Of a DNA stretch of 12,996 nucleotides, positions 1 to 6,447 are shown one piece after another. The position numbers were made by a program, and so were the translations under genes. Position 1 is the stretch's first letter, and each line of letters begins with the position of its first letter. The stretch comes from CAYSHJ01 sp964589725 (GTDB taxonomy: Bacteria > Planctomycetota > Planctomycetia > Planctomycetales > Planctomycetaceae): positions 1-12,996 of the forward strand of contig CAZPUJ010000205.1 in the NCBI GenBank assembly GCA_964589725.1, in the 5' to 3' direction. The notes under the pieces were generated by a model. The model did not search any database. It was not told the origin of the DNA and saw only the letters and a program-made list of their open reading frames with translations.

Positions 1-1847
1 GTCGTGTCGCAGTCCATCATGAACGCGATCGTGCCGGTCGGTGCGAGCACCGTTGCCTGAGCGTTCCGATAGCCGTGCTTGCGGCCCGATTCGAGGCACT
101 CGTCCCAGACTTGCTGAGCGGCGTCTCGCAGATACTCGGGGCAGCACGGGTCGATGCGGTACGCGGCTTCGCGGTGCATCTGCATCACGCGCAGCATCGG
201 CTGTTCATTTTCGGAGTAACCGGCGAACGGCCCGATCGTACTCGCGATGCGACTTGACGTGAGGTACGCCTGCCCGTTGAGCAGCGCCGTCAAGGCCCCG
301 CAAATCCCGCGGCCGGTGTCGCTGTCGTATGGGATGCCCCACGACATCAACAAGCTGCCGAGGTTCGCGTAACCGAGACCCAATGGCCGGAACAAGTGGC
401 TGTTCTCAGCGATGGCCGGTGTCGGATAGCTGGCATGATCGACCAGTATTTCCTGAGCCGTGATGAAGATCGCACAGGCTCGGCGGAAGCTGTCGATGTC
501 GAACTTGCCGTCCTCGCGAACCAACTTTCGCAAGTTGATGCTCGCTAAGTTGCAGGCCGTGTCGTCCAGGAACATGTACTCGGAGCAGGGGTTCGACCCG
601 TTGATGCGGCCGGTGTTCGAACACGTGTGCCAGCGATTGATCGTCGTGTCGTACTGCACGCCGGGATCCCCGCAGAACCACGTACCGCTGGCCATTTCCT
701 TGAGCATCGTGCGGGCGTCGTAGTCGGGGCCGGACCTATTGGGGTCGGTGACCCAGTGCGTCTTCCACTTACGACCCTCGATGGCGGCTTGCATGAACTC
801 GTCACTGATCCGAACGGACAGGTTCGCGTTCTGGAACATGATCGAGCTGTAGGCTTCGCCGTTGAAGTTGGATTCGTACTCGCCGCTGTCGATCAGGATG
901 CGAGCCTTCTTCTCTTCCTTGGTCTTGCACTGAATGAACTCCATGATGTCTGGATGCCAGTCTTTCAGACTTTGCATCTTGGCCGCACGGCGCGTCTTGC
1001 CGCCCGACTTCACCACGGCCGCGATCTGGTCATACACTCTCATGAACGACAACGGCCCGGAGGGTGTGCCGCCGCCTGACAGTTTTTCTTTCGAACTACG
1101 AATGGTCGAGAGATCCGTCCCCGTGCCCGATCCGAACTTGAACAACATGGCCTCGCTGCGAGCGAGCCGCATGATGTCTTCCATGTTGTCTTCAACCGAC
1201 TGAATGAAGCAGGCTGACGCTTGCGGATACTCGTACGGCGTGTCGGGGCGGCGAATCGACTTCGTTTCGACGTCGTACCGATAGTTCCCTTGTGAGCCTT
1301 TGACGCCGTACTGATGATACAGCCCGACATTGAACCACACCGGCGAATTGAACGAGCCGTGCTGATGCAGGCACAGCCAAGCGAGTTCGCGATAAAACGT
1401 CTCGCCGTCGGCGGGCGTCGCGAAGTAGCCGTCCTTGATTCCCCAATCGGCGATCGTGCGAGCGACGCGGTGAATCACTTGGCGAACACTTGTCTCGCGC
1501 TCCGGCGTGCCCGGCTCGCCGTAGAAATACTTGCTGACGACGACGTTCGTCGCCAGCGCGCTCCAGTTCTTGGGAATCTCACAGTCGGTCTGCTCGAACA
1601 GAACTTTGCCGCTCTCGTCCTTGATCTGCGCCGTGCGGAAGTCCCACTCGACCGTCGAGAACGGATCGATGTTGGGTGGACAGAAATGCGGAGCGATCTT
1701 CATCGGAGTGGTCTGCGGCGTGAAATGCGGTCCGACATTCGAACTGCTTCGGGCGGCCTCGCGAGCGTGGCCGTTGCCGTTGTGTGACCGTGTCATTGAA
1801 GCGGAGAGATAATCAGCATCCAGCAGGGTGTTGGCATCGTGCATCAT
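1..1847 (-). CDS. nrdJ: Vitamin B12-dependent (class II) ribonucleotide reductase, N-terminal part
   Basis: Reduces ribonucleotides to deoxyribonucleotides in the cytoplasm using adenosylcobalamin. The minus strand is open from the ATG at 1847 to the window edge (615 codons), so the C-terminus is missing. My translation shows the family's landmarks in order: a VEWDFRTAQI segment, FNSPVWFNVG, PQASACF with Cys213, SGTGTDLSTIRSS, SGGKTRRAAKM, NPCSE at residues 419-423 and TACNL with Cys432, ending at APTGTIAFMMDCDT on the edge. By analogy with Thermotoga NrdJ, Cys421 is the thiyl-radical cysteine, Glu423 the catalytic acid, and Cys213/Cys432 the redox pair; the 11-residue step from Cys421 to Cys432 fits. 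AAAGGAG (1857-1851) precedes two consecutive in-frame ATGs. The second (1844) has the better spacing (6 nt), so the true start may be one codon later. Tandem NrdR-like boxes upstream suggest NrdR control. It is unrelated to the nitrogen/electron-transfer genes that follow. Confidence 0.95.
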   Translation of the reverse strand, partial: MMHDANTLLDADYLSASMTRSHNGNGHAREAARSSSNVGPHFTPQTTPMKIAPHFCPPNIDPFSTVEWDFRTAQIKDESGKVLFEQTDCEIPKNWSALATNVVVSKYFYGEPGTPERETSVRQVIHRVARTIADWGIKDGYFATPADGETFYRELAWLCLHQHGSFNSPVWFNVGLYHQYGVKGSQGNYRYDVETKSIRRPDTPYEYPQASACFIQSVEDNMEDIMRLARSEAMLFKFGSGTGTDLSTIRSSKEKLSGGGTPSGPLSFMRVYDQIAAVVKSGGKTRRAAKMQSLKDWHPDIMEFIQCKTKEEKKARILIDSGEYESNFNGEAYSSIMFQNANLSVRISDEFMQAAIEGRKWKTHWVTDPNRSGPDYDARTMLKEMASGTWFCGDPGVQYDTTINRWHTCSNTGRINGSNPCSEYMFLDDTACNLASINLRKLVREDGKFDIDSFRRACAIFITAQEILVDHASYPTPAIAENSHLFRPLGLGYANLGSLLMSWGIPYDSDTGRGICGALTALLNGQAYLTSSRIASTIGPFAGYSENEQPMLRVMQMHREAAYRIDPCCPEYLRDAAQQVWDECLESGRKHGYRNAQATVLAPTGTIAFMMDCDT

Positions 1848-1982
1848 GCACTCCTTTAGCCAAAAAAGAACTGTGAGTGACGGGGCGTCATGACCCGCAC
1901 TTACCGGCCTCGTGCCATGGACTTGCCGAGAGGAAGCAACCTACTTGCGGCAGAACAGAATGCGAGTGGAAGCGCTCTTAGA

Positions 1983-1998
1983 CCACAATTAGCTGTGG
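1983..1998 (-). promoter_or_regulatory. NrdR-like box 2
   Basis: CCACAATTAGCTGTGG (plus-strand reading) is a dyad with a perfect CCACA/TGTGG outer part and matches the NrdR consensus at 10 of 16 positions; the centre is poor. Its centre (1990.5) is 31 bp from box 1, with 15 bp between the two 16-mers. That spacing, rather than the match alone, supports it. Confidence 0.5.
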
Positions 1999-2013
1999 GT
2001 TGGTGACGGGTTG

Positions 2014-2029
2014 ACCCCATATCTAGTGA
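2014..2029 (-). promoter_or_regulatory. NrdR-like box 1
   Basis: The 16-mer ACCCCATATCTAGTGA (plus-strand reading) matches the NrdR-box consensus as I recall it (acaCwAtATaTwGtgt) at 12 of 16 positions, including the central CATATCTAGTG core. NrdR is an ATP-cone, zinc-ribbon repressor of ribonucleotide reductase genes. The box sits between the predicted promoter and nrdJ, and its centre (2021.5) is exactly 31 bp from that of box 2, the three-helical-turn spacing usual for NrdR tandem sites. Confidence 0.65.
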
Positions 2030-2045
2030 TTTGGAACGGATTGCC

Positions 2046-2073
2046 AATATAAATCGGCAGTCCAGTTTGTCAA
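2046..2073 (-). promoter_or_regulatory. Predicted sigma-70-type promoter of nrdJ
   Basis: Reading the minus strand, TTGACA (2073-2068) is followed after 16 bp by TATATT (2051-2046), close to the housekeeping consensus TTGACA-N17-TATAAT. Transcription would start near 2039, giving an untranslated leader of about 190 nt before nrdJ. The two NrdR-like boxes lie just downstream of the predicted start, where a bound repressor could block transcription. The assignment rests on motif match and position only. Confidence 0.6.
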
Positions 2074-2416
2074 GCTGATGAATTCTTTCAGAACGGCTCC
2101 CTACCGGCGTCTCCTAGCCATAACTCGCCGACCGGCTGAAGGGTTAGCGAGTTCAGAGAATTTGAAAAAATCGTTAAGTCCAAGCATCACGAAACGCAAC
2201 TCGCCTCATCGTGAGCTGACGGCCGCCGTATCGAGCGGATTCGCGCGCACGGTCTGTGGCCACTTCGCACACCGGTCCATTGGGCCGCACACTCGCCGAA
2301 CAACGCTGGTTCATCACAGAAACCCGATGTGTCAGCGAGGGCGAACGCTTCGAAAGACGGTGACCTCCGCACTCCGTGAACCGATCGCCTTCGCTGATGC
2401 GGCCGGTGACTCGTGT
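2074..2416. other. Intergenic region with no recognised gene
   Basis: This stretch separates the divergent nrdJ and usp transcription units. The open frame at 2078-2443 encodes an arginine-rich peptide with no recognisable domain and no convincing ribosome binding site, so I do not call it a gene. The only candidate signal I see is GACGGTGAC at 2356-2364, repeated in reverse at 5381-5389 upstream of two other putative sigma-54 promoters. Confidence 0.5.
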
Positions 2417-2432
2417 TGGCATGACCTTTGCC
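2417..2432 (+). promoter_or_regulatory. Putative sigma-54 (-24/-12) promoter of the usp-regulator operon
   Basis: TGGCATGACCTTTGCC matches the sigma-54 consensus TGGCACG-N4-TTGCW at 10 of 12 positions, with GG (2418-2419) and GC (2430-2431) exactly 10 bp apart. The start of transcription would fall near 2443, leaving a leader of about 66 nt before the usp start at 2509. The operon itself encodes a sigma-54 activator, so autoregulation is plausible. Confidence 0.6.
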
Positions 2433-2508
2433 TCGGACGATGAGCGAGCGATCTATTTCGTCGCGCCTCACATTCAAAGAAGCTCAACGGAGCGAAGGAG
2501 CCATCATC

Positions 2509-2949
2509 ATGCCCTGGTCCCCGAAGAAATGCGTGGTCGTGCCGATCGACTTCTCGTCCGCGTCAGACAAAGCGATTCAGACGGCCTTGGACGTTGTGAA
2601 GCAACCGAGCGATGTCCATGTGATTCATGTGGCGTTGCTGCCTAACTTCGTCCCGTACGCGGGAGAAGTGATTGCGACGGTCGAGCCCGAGCGTTGGCTG
2701 GGCCTCGCTCAGACACATCTGACCGAATATCTGAAATCGCGTCCGCAGTTTACGGGAGTCTGCTCGAAAGTCGTGGAAGGAGACGCCGCCGCTCGCATTG
2801 CCGAGTTCGCGGGTGAGACTCGCGCGGACTTGATCGTGATGCCGTCGCACGGCTACCACGGTGTCAAACGGTTTCTGTTAGGCTCCGTCACCGAGATGGT
2901 GCTGAGACACGCCCCATGCGAAGTTTTGGTTCTGCGACGGTCAGAATAA
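2509..2949 (+). CDS. Universal stress protein (UspA family), ATP-binding type
   Basis: A 146-aa single-domain cytoplasmic USP. The first strand is KKCVVVPIDFSSASDKAI. The C-terminal nucleotide loop runs from Ser113 to Val127 (SHGYHGVKRFLLGSV) with the G-x9-G-S pattern (Gly115, Gly125, Ser126) of ATP-binding members, followed by HAPCEVLVLR. The first glycine of the usual G-x2-G is replaced by Pro112. I chose the ATG at 2509 because GAAGGAG (2494-2500) precedes it by 8 nt; an upstream in-frame ATG at 2428 lies inside the putative sigma-54 promoter and would add residues without family resemblance. The gene lies 17 nt upstream of the NtrC-family regulator, so the two are probably co-transcribed. 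USPs commonly accompany redox or anoxia-responsive regulons; its specific role here is not visible. Confidence 0.92.
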   Translation: MPWSPKKCVVVPIDFSSASDKAIQTALDVVKQPSDVHVIHVALLPNFVPYAGEVIATVEPERWLGLAQTHLTEYLKSRPQFTGVCSKVVEGDAAARIAEFAGETRADLIVMPSHGYHGVKRFLLGSVTEMVLRHAPCEVLVLRRSE

Positions 2950-2966
2950 ATGAGAAAGTCCCCGCC

Positions 2967-4391
2967 ATGAATGACGGCACTCCAAACAATGCGTTCGATC
3001 CCAGCCAAGTCGAACTCTTGTTCGTCGATGACGATGACGAGTTTCGCGTCACGGCCGCGCGGCGGTTTGCTCGGCGTGGGTTTCATGTGCGTGAGGCTCC
3101 GGGAGTCAACGATGCGCTGCGGCTGTTGCAGGATCGGCAGTTCGACGTCGTCGTGTCCGACATGGCGATGCCGGGGCTGACGGGCATCGACCTGCTGCAA
3201 CGTGTCAAAGAGCTGTCGCCGGAATGCGAAGTCATCCTGCTGACCGGCGAAGGGACCGTCGAGACGGCGGTACAAGCCATGAAGCTGGGAGCGTACGACT
3301 TTCTCACGAAACCGTTCTCGCTTGCGGAACTCGAAACGCTCATCCAAAAGGCGTACGAGCGGCGGCGGCTCAGCCAACAGAATGTGCAACTCAAAGCGGC
3401 CTTCGAACGCAGCCAACCGAAGCTGCGGATGGTCGGCGAATCGCCGGCGATGCAGGAGGTCTTCACGTTGATCGCAAAGGCCGGTCCCAGCGACAAGGCG
3501 ATCTTGATTCAAGGCGAAAGCGGCACTGGTAAAGAACTGGTCGCACGAGCGTTGCACGAACATAGCTCGCGATCGGGCATGCCGCTGACCTCGATCAACT
3601 GCACCGCCCTGACCGAGACGTTGCTCGAAAGCGAACTCTTCGGCCACGAAAAAGGAGCGTTCACCGGAGCGGTTGCCGCCAAGCCTGGCCTGTTTGAACT
3701 GGCCGATGGCAGCACGCTGTTCATCGACGAAATCGGCGAGATGCCTGGCGTCATGCAGGCAAAACTGCTCCGCGTTTTGCAGGACGGCTCAATGCGTCGT
3801 GTCGGCTCACTGCAAGAGCGTCGAGTCAACGTGCGAGTCATCACAGCGACGAACCGCGACCTCGCAGCCGAAGTCGCTGCGCATCGCTTCCGCGAGGATT
3901 TGTTCTATCGCATCAACGTCATGTCGCTCGACCTGCCGCCGCTGCGAACGCGAACCGGCGACATTCCGCTGCTCGTCAATCACTTCCTCGGTTCCGATTG
4001 GCAGATCGCACCCGACGCGCTGCGTGCGCTGGAAGCGTACAACTGGCCGGGCAACATCCGGCAGCTCATCAACGTCATCGAACGCGGGAAAATTCTCGCC
4101 GACGATCAATTCATCACGACCGACGAATTGCCGGCCGCGGTGCTGCACCCGACGACAGCGGCCGGAGCGGCGGTTTCCGCGATGTCGATCCCGGCCGCAC
4201 TTGCCGATGATGGAACGCTGGCCTCGATTGAAAAAGCTCGCGTCGTCGAGGTCTTACAGAAGCACAAAGGCAACAAGAGCCGTGCGGCTCAAGTCCTGGG
4301 CATCTCGCGCCGGTCGCTATACCGGTTGCTGGAGAAGTACGGCTTGGATGGCATCGCCCCGGCATCGGAGTCACTCAGCCAGCACCCGTGA
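2967..4391 (+). CDS. NtrC-family sigma-54-dependent response regulator
   Basis: A 474-aa transcriptional activator with three domains. The receiver (about 15-128) has the acidic pocket Asp21-Asp24, phospho-acceptor Asp65 in VVSDMAMPG, Thr93 and Lys115. The AAA+ domain (about 153-375) has Walker A GESGTGKE (183-190), the sigma-54-contacting GAFTGA loop (230-235), Walker B LFIDE (251-255) and the RFREDLFYRINV segment. A Fis-type helix-turn-helix covers about 434-460. When phosphorylated it should remodel sigma-54 holoenzyme at -24/-12 promoters. The start at 2967 gives a normal N-terminus; an upstream ATG at 2916 lies inside usp. No strong Shine-Dalgarno precedes 2967, so translational coupling to usp is possible. 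No histidine kinase is in the window. Sigma-54-like sequences precede its own operon, the YkgJ-like gene, the cupredoxin and the cytochrome, suggesting it controls them; that target assignment is inference. Confidence 0.95.
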   Translation: MNDGTPNNAFDPSQVELLFVDDDDEFRVTAARRFARRGFHVREAPGVNDALRLLQDRQFDVVVSDMAMPGLTGIDLLQRVKELSPECEVILLTGEGTVETAVQAMKLGAYDFLTKPFSLAELETLIQKAYERRRLSQQNVQLKAAFERSQPKLRMVGESPAMQEVFTLIAKAGPSDKAILIQGESGTGKELVARALHEHSSRSGMPLTSINCTALTETLLESELFGHEKGAFTGAVAAKPGLFELADGSTLFIDEIGEMPGVMQAKLLRVLQDGSMRRVGSLQERRVNVRVITATNRDLAAEVAAHRFREDLFYRINVMSLDLPPLRTRTGDIPLLVNHFLGSDWQIAPDALRALEAYNWPGNIRQLINVIERGKILADDQFITTDELPAAVLHPTTAAGAAVSAMSIPAALADDGTLASIEKARVVEVLQKHKGNKSRAAQVLGISRRSLYRLLEKYGLDGIAPASESLSQHP

Positions 4392-5228
4392 TGGCTTAAT
4401 CTCACGATCCAATTTGCACTTGCCAAACACATTTTCGCCTCGCACCCAGCGTTCGGCGGCATCCGGCGCGTCCAGTGCTGTCAACAGAGCACTGTTCAAC
4501 TCATAACGCTCATCGTCCAAACCCGCCGACTTCAGCGCATTGATGAAACCCTGTTCGACTCCCCGTTCAACGGTTTCCTCGTGGTGCTTCCACGGAGCCT
4601 CGCCGTCGTTGCACAGTTCGATTCCCAGTTGCTCTGCGATTGCCATTGCATGCAGTGGACGGCAGCGCAAGGGGCGGTCTGGATAGACCACGCACACGCG
4701 GTCTTCGCCTTGCAGCGGGCAGCGCATGTTCGGCGGTGCGTCGTCCTGACGTGCCACGTTCGCGAGTGTTAGCGAGTTTCTCGCGGCGAGATCGTGAATC
4801 CGCTTGGCCTCGGCGCGGGGTAAGTGCTGCCGAATATAATCGGCGATCTCAAGCGCTTCGGGAACCGTCACGCCAATCCTCCCCTGTCCCACTTCCGGGC
4901 AGGGGACAACACATTCACGGTCACATGGCTCTGCCAAGGGTAACATCGCGCGCATGGCCCCTGCTTGAACTTCGGCTGCCAATTGCACGGGCGATTGTGC
5001 GGTGGGCTTTTCGGACAAGCGTCGTGTGACCAGCCGCTCTGTGGTCGCAGCCGCCCACGCCATTAAGTCGCTGCCGCGAGCGAATGGTGGCCGCCATGTG
5101 CGAGCCGCCCGACGCCGCTCGTCGAGGACGCCGCCACCCCGATGCCCAACGTCGAACCACATAGCGACAGCCACTAACGGCACCGCCAAGAGCACGACGA
5201 CCATTGCGAAGATCGCAAACATCCACAT
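4371..5228 (-). CDS. Membrane-anchored YkgJ-like cysteine-cluster protein
   Basis: A 285-aa protein with an N-terminal hydrophobic anchor (about 2-24), a basic stretch, and a cysteine-rich core: Cys102, Cys106, Cys110 (PCDRECVVPCP), Cys170, Cys179 and Cys189 (RPLRCRPLHAM). This resembles the YkgJ/CxxCxxCC family thought to bind zinc or an iron-sulfur cluster. Further cysteines are at 206 and 271. I chose the ATG at 5228 because GAGGAGG (5243-5237) lies 8 nt upstream on the minus strand; a longer frame from 5264 would add 12 residues ahead of that site. Its 3' end overlaps the regulator gene's 3' end by 21 bp (convergent), so no terminator separates them. A putative sigma-54 promoter (5337-5322) precedes it, divergent from the cupredoxin promoter, suggesting it belongs to the same regulon. 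Function is unknown; metal or Fe-S handling for the neighbouring redox enzymes is a guess. Confidence 0.8.
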   Translation of the reverse strand: MWMFAIFAMVVVLLAVPLVAVAMWFDVGHRGGGVLDERRRAARTWRPPFARGSDLMAWAAATTERLVTRRLSEKPTAQSPVQLAAEVQAGAMRAMLPLAEPCDRECVVPCPEVGQGRIGVTVPEALEIADYIRQHLPRAEAKRIHDLAARNSLTLANVARQDDAPPNMRCPLQGEDRVCVVYPDRPLRCRPLHAMAIAEQLGIELCNDGEAPWKHHEETVERGVEQGFINALKSAGLDDERYELNSALLTALDAPDAAERWVRGENVFGKCKLDREIKPSRVLAE

Positions 5229-5321
5229 CGCTGTCCCCTCCTCGATTCCGCTTGGTGATGGCACCGCGCGCGGGCATCGCGCCCCTCTCCACGTCGTTGC
5301 CGATCAACGTGTTTCTCAGAG

Positions 5322-5337
5322 TGCAATTCGTGTTCCT
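5322..5337 (-). promoter_or_regulatory. Putative sigma-54 promoter of the YkgJ-like gene
   Basis: Read on the minus strand, AGGAACACGAATTGCA has the exact GG-N10-GC spacing and a complete TTGCA -12 element, matching 9 of 12 consensus positions. Transcription would begin near 5311, about 83 nt before the ATG at 5228. It is divergent from the putative sigma-54 promoter at 5415-5430. Confidence 0.45.
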
Positions 5338-5414
5338 GCCGTGATCTCAGTGCCATCCCCACACCGCTGTGAGCTTCATAGTCACCGTCGGACTGACGGA
5401 GCGGATGTCCAGCG

Positions 5415-5430
5415 CGGAACGCGATTTGCT
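5415..5430 (+). promoter_or_regulatory. Putative sigma-54 promoter of the cupredoxin gene
   Basis: CGGAACGCGATTTGCT matches TGGCACG-N4-TTGCW at 10 of 12 positions with exact GG-N10-GC spacing (GG 5416-5417, GC 5428-5429). The predicted start is near 5441, about 105 nt before the ATG at 5547. It probably drives the cupredoxin and possibly the genes behind it. Confidence 0.55.
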
Positions 5431-5546
5431 AACTCCATCGCCAGGACTTTGATTCGCGCATCGCGTGGCCCGCGCCCAGGATGCATGACTCCGCTAGGGA
5501 CGGCAGGCTCTGAAACAAGAAACACCAAACAGGAAGTGAGGATTTC

Positions 5547-6332
5547 ATGAAACCGATGACACGCTGCTGGCGCTTATGCGGAATGACGTTGTTCACGGTG
5601 GCAATGTGTGCGTGGTCGCCCGGTGAGCGTGCCGCGTTCGCACAATGGGGCCATGTCGAAGGGCTATTCGTGTTCGATGGGGACGTGCCACAACTGCCCT
5701 TACTCGTCAAGCAGGGAGACGCGTCCGTTAAGGACGCGGCGATCTGCTCGGCCGATCCCGTGCCCGATGAATCGCTGGTCGTGAACTCAAAAAACAAAGG
5801 GGTCGCCAACGTCTTCGTATTCCTTCGGAAGGCGGACAAAGTGCATCCCGACCTCAAGGTGAGCAAAGAAAAAGAAATCCGCTTCGATCAGAAGAACTGT
5901 CGCTTCCTGCCGCATGCGTTGATCGTGCGGACGGACCAAGTCTTCGTCTGTCTGTCGGATGATGGAGTGCCTCACAATACGCACACATTCCCGCAGCGAA
6001 ACAACGGCGAGAACATGGTGATCCAGCCCAAAGACCGCAAAGGGACCGCCGTGCGGCTCAAAGCGGCTGAGGCTGCGCCGTTCGACGTGAAGTGCGACAT
6101 TCATTCGTGGATGAGTTCCAAATGGCTGGTCATCGACCACCCGTACGGGGCGGTCACCGACGCCGACGGCAAGTTCAAGATCGAGAAACTTCCCGTTGGT
6201 CAGCACAAGTTTCGCGTGTGGCATGAAAGGGCGGGCTTGATCGAACGCGAATGGGCCGTGGACGTCAAAGAGGGAGCCAACACCATCGCTCCGGTCAAGC
6301 TGACAGCGGAGAAGCTCAAGCCGAAGACTTAG
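5547..6332 (+). CDS. Periplasmic cupredoxin-like copper protein with carboxypeptidase-regulatory-like tail
   Basis: A 261-aa exported protein. A signal peptide (about 1-32) ends at AFA before Gln33. The core (about 85-198) is cupredoxin-like: NCRFLPHALIVRTDQ, His143 in VPHNTHTF, and Cys183, His186 and Met189 in CDIHSWMS. Together these look like the His/Cys/His/Met ligands of a type 1 copper site. The remainder (about 200-254; GAVTDADGKFKIEKLPVGQHKFRVWHE) resembles a carboxypeptidase regulatory-like beta-sandwich. GTGAGGA (5536-5542) precedes the ATG. The layout resembles methylamine-utilisation/plastocyanin-type proteins seen in planctomycetes. Its position before a di-haem cytochrome and a periplasmic molybdoenzyme suggests it is an electron carrier for that module, but whether it donates or accepts electrons is not visible. 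It has its own putative sigma-54 promoter. Confidence 0.82.
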   Translation: MKPMTRCWRLCGMTLFTVAMCAWSPGERAAFAQWGHVEGLFVFDGDVPQLPLLVKQGDASVKDAAICSADPVPDESLVVNSKNKGVANVFVFLRKADKVHPDLKVSKEKEIRFDQKNCRFLPHALIVRTDQVFVCLSDDGVPHNTHTFPQRNNGENMVIQPKDRKGTAVRLKAAEAAPFDVKCDIHSWMSSKWLVIDHPYGAVTDADGKFKIEKLPVGQHKFRVWHERAGLIEREWAVDVKEGANTIAPVKLTAEKLKPKT

Positions 6333-6372
6333 CGATCAGGATTCGAGTGGCCTCGTCGTCAATTCTCGAAGA

Positions 6373-6388
6373 CGGCACATGGTGTGCT
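6373..6388 (+). promoter_or_regulatory. Putative sigma-54 promoter of the cytochrome gene
   Basis: CGGCACATGGTGTGCT lies in the 115-nt gap between the cupredoxin and cytochrome genes. It matches 9 of 12 sigma-54 consensus positions with exact GG-N10-GC spacing (GG 6374-6375, GC 6386-6387). The start would be near 6399, about 50 nt upstream of the ATG at 6448. Confidence 0.45.
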
Positions 6389-6447
6389 TTCGATAGCACA
6401 GAGGAATGGAAATCTCGAAGTGAGGTTTCGGACCGAAAGGGCATGCG

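Noticed and set aside
1848..2040. Cobalamin riboswitch in the nrdJ leader
   Set aside because: A ~190-nt leader before a B12-dependent enzyme invites it, but I find no B12-box or conserved core; a GGCCGG stretch on the minus strand is only a loose resemblance.
2078..2443. 121-aa open frame on the plus strand
   Set aside because: Arginine- and serine-rich, no domain, no good ribosome binding site, and it runs through the putative sigma-54 promoter; probably chance in GC-rich DNA.
2853..3647. 264-aa open frame on the minus strand
   Set aside because: Lies wholly opposite usp and the NtrC-family regulator, which have clear motifs; a shadow frame.
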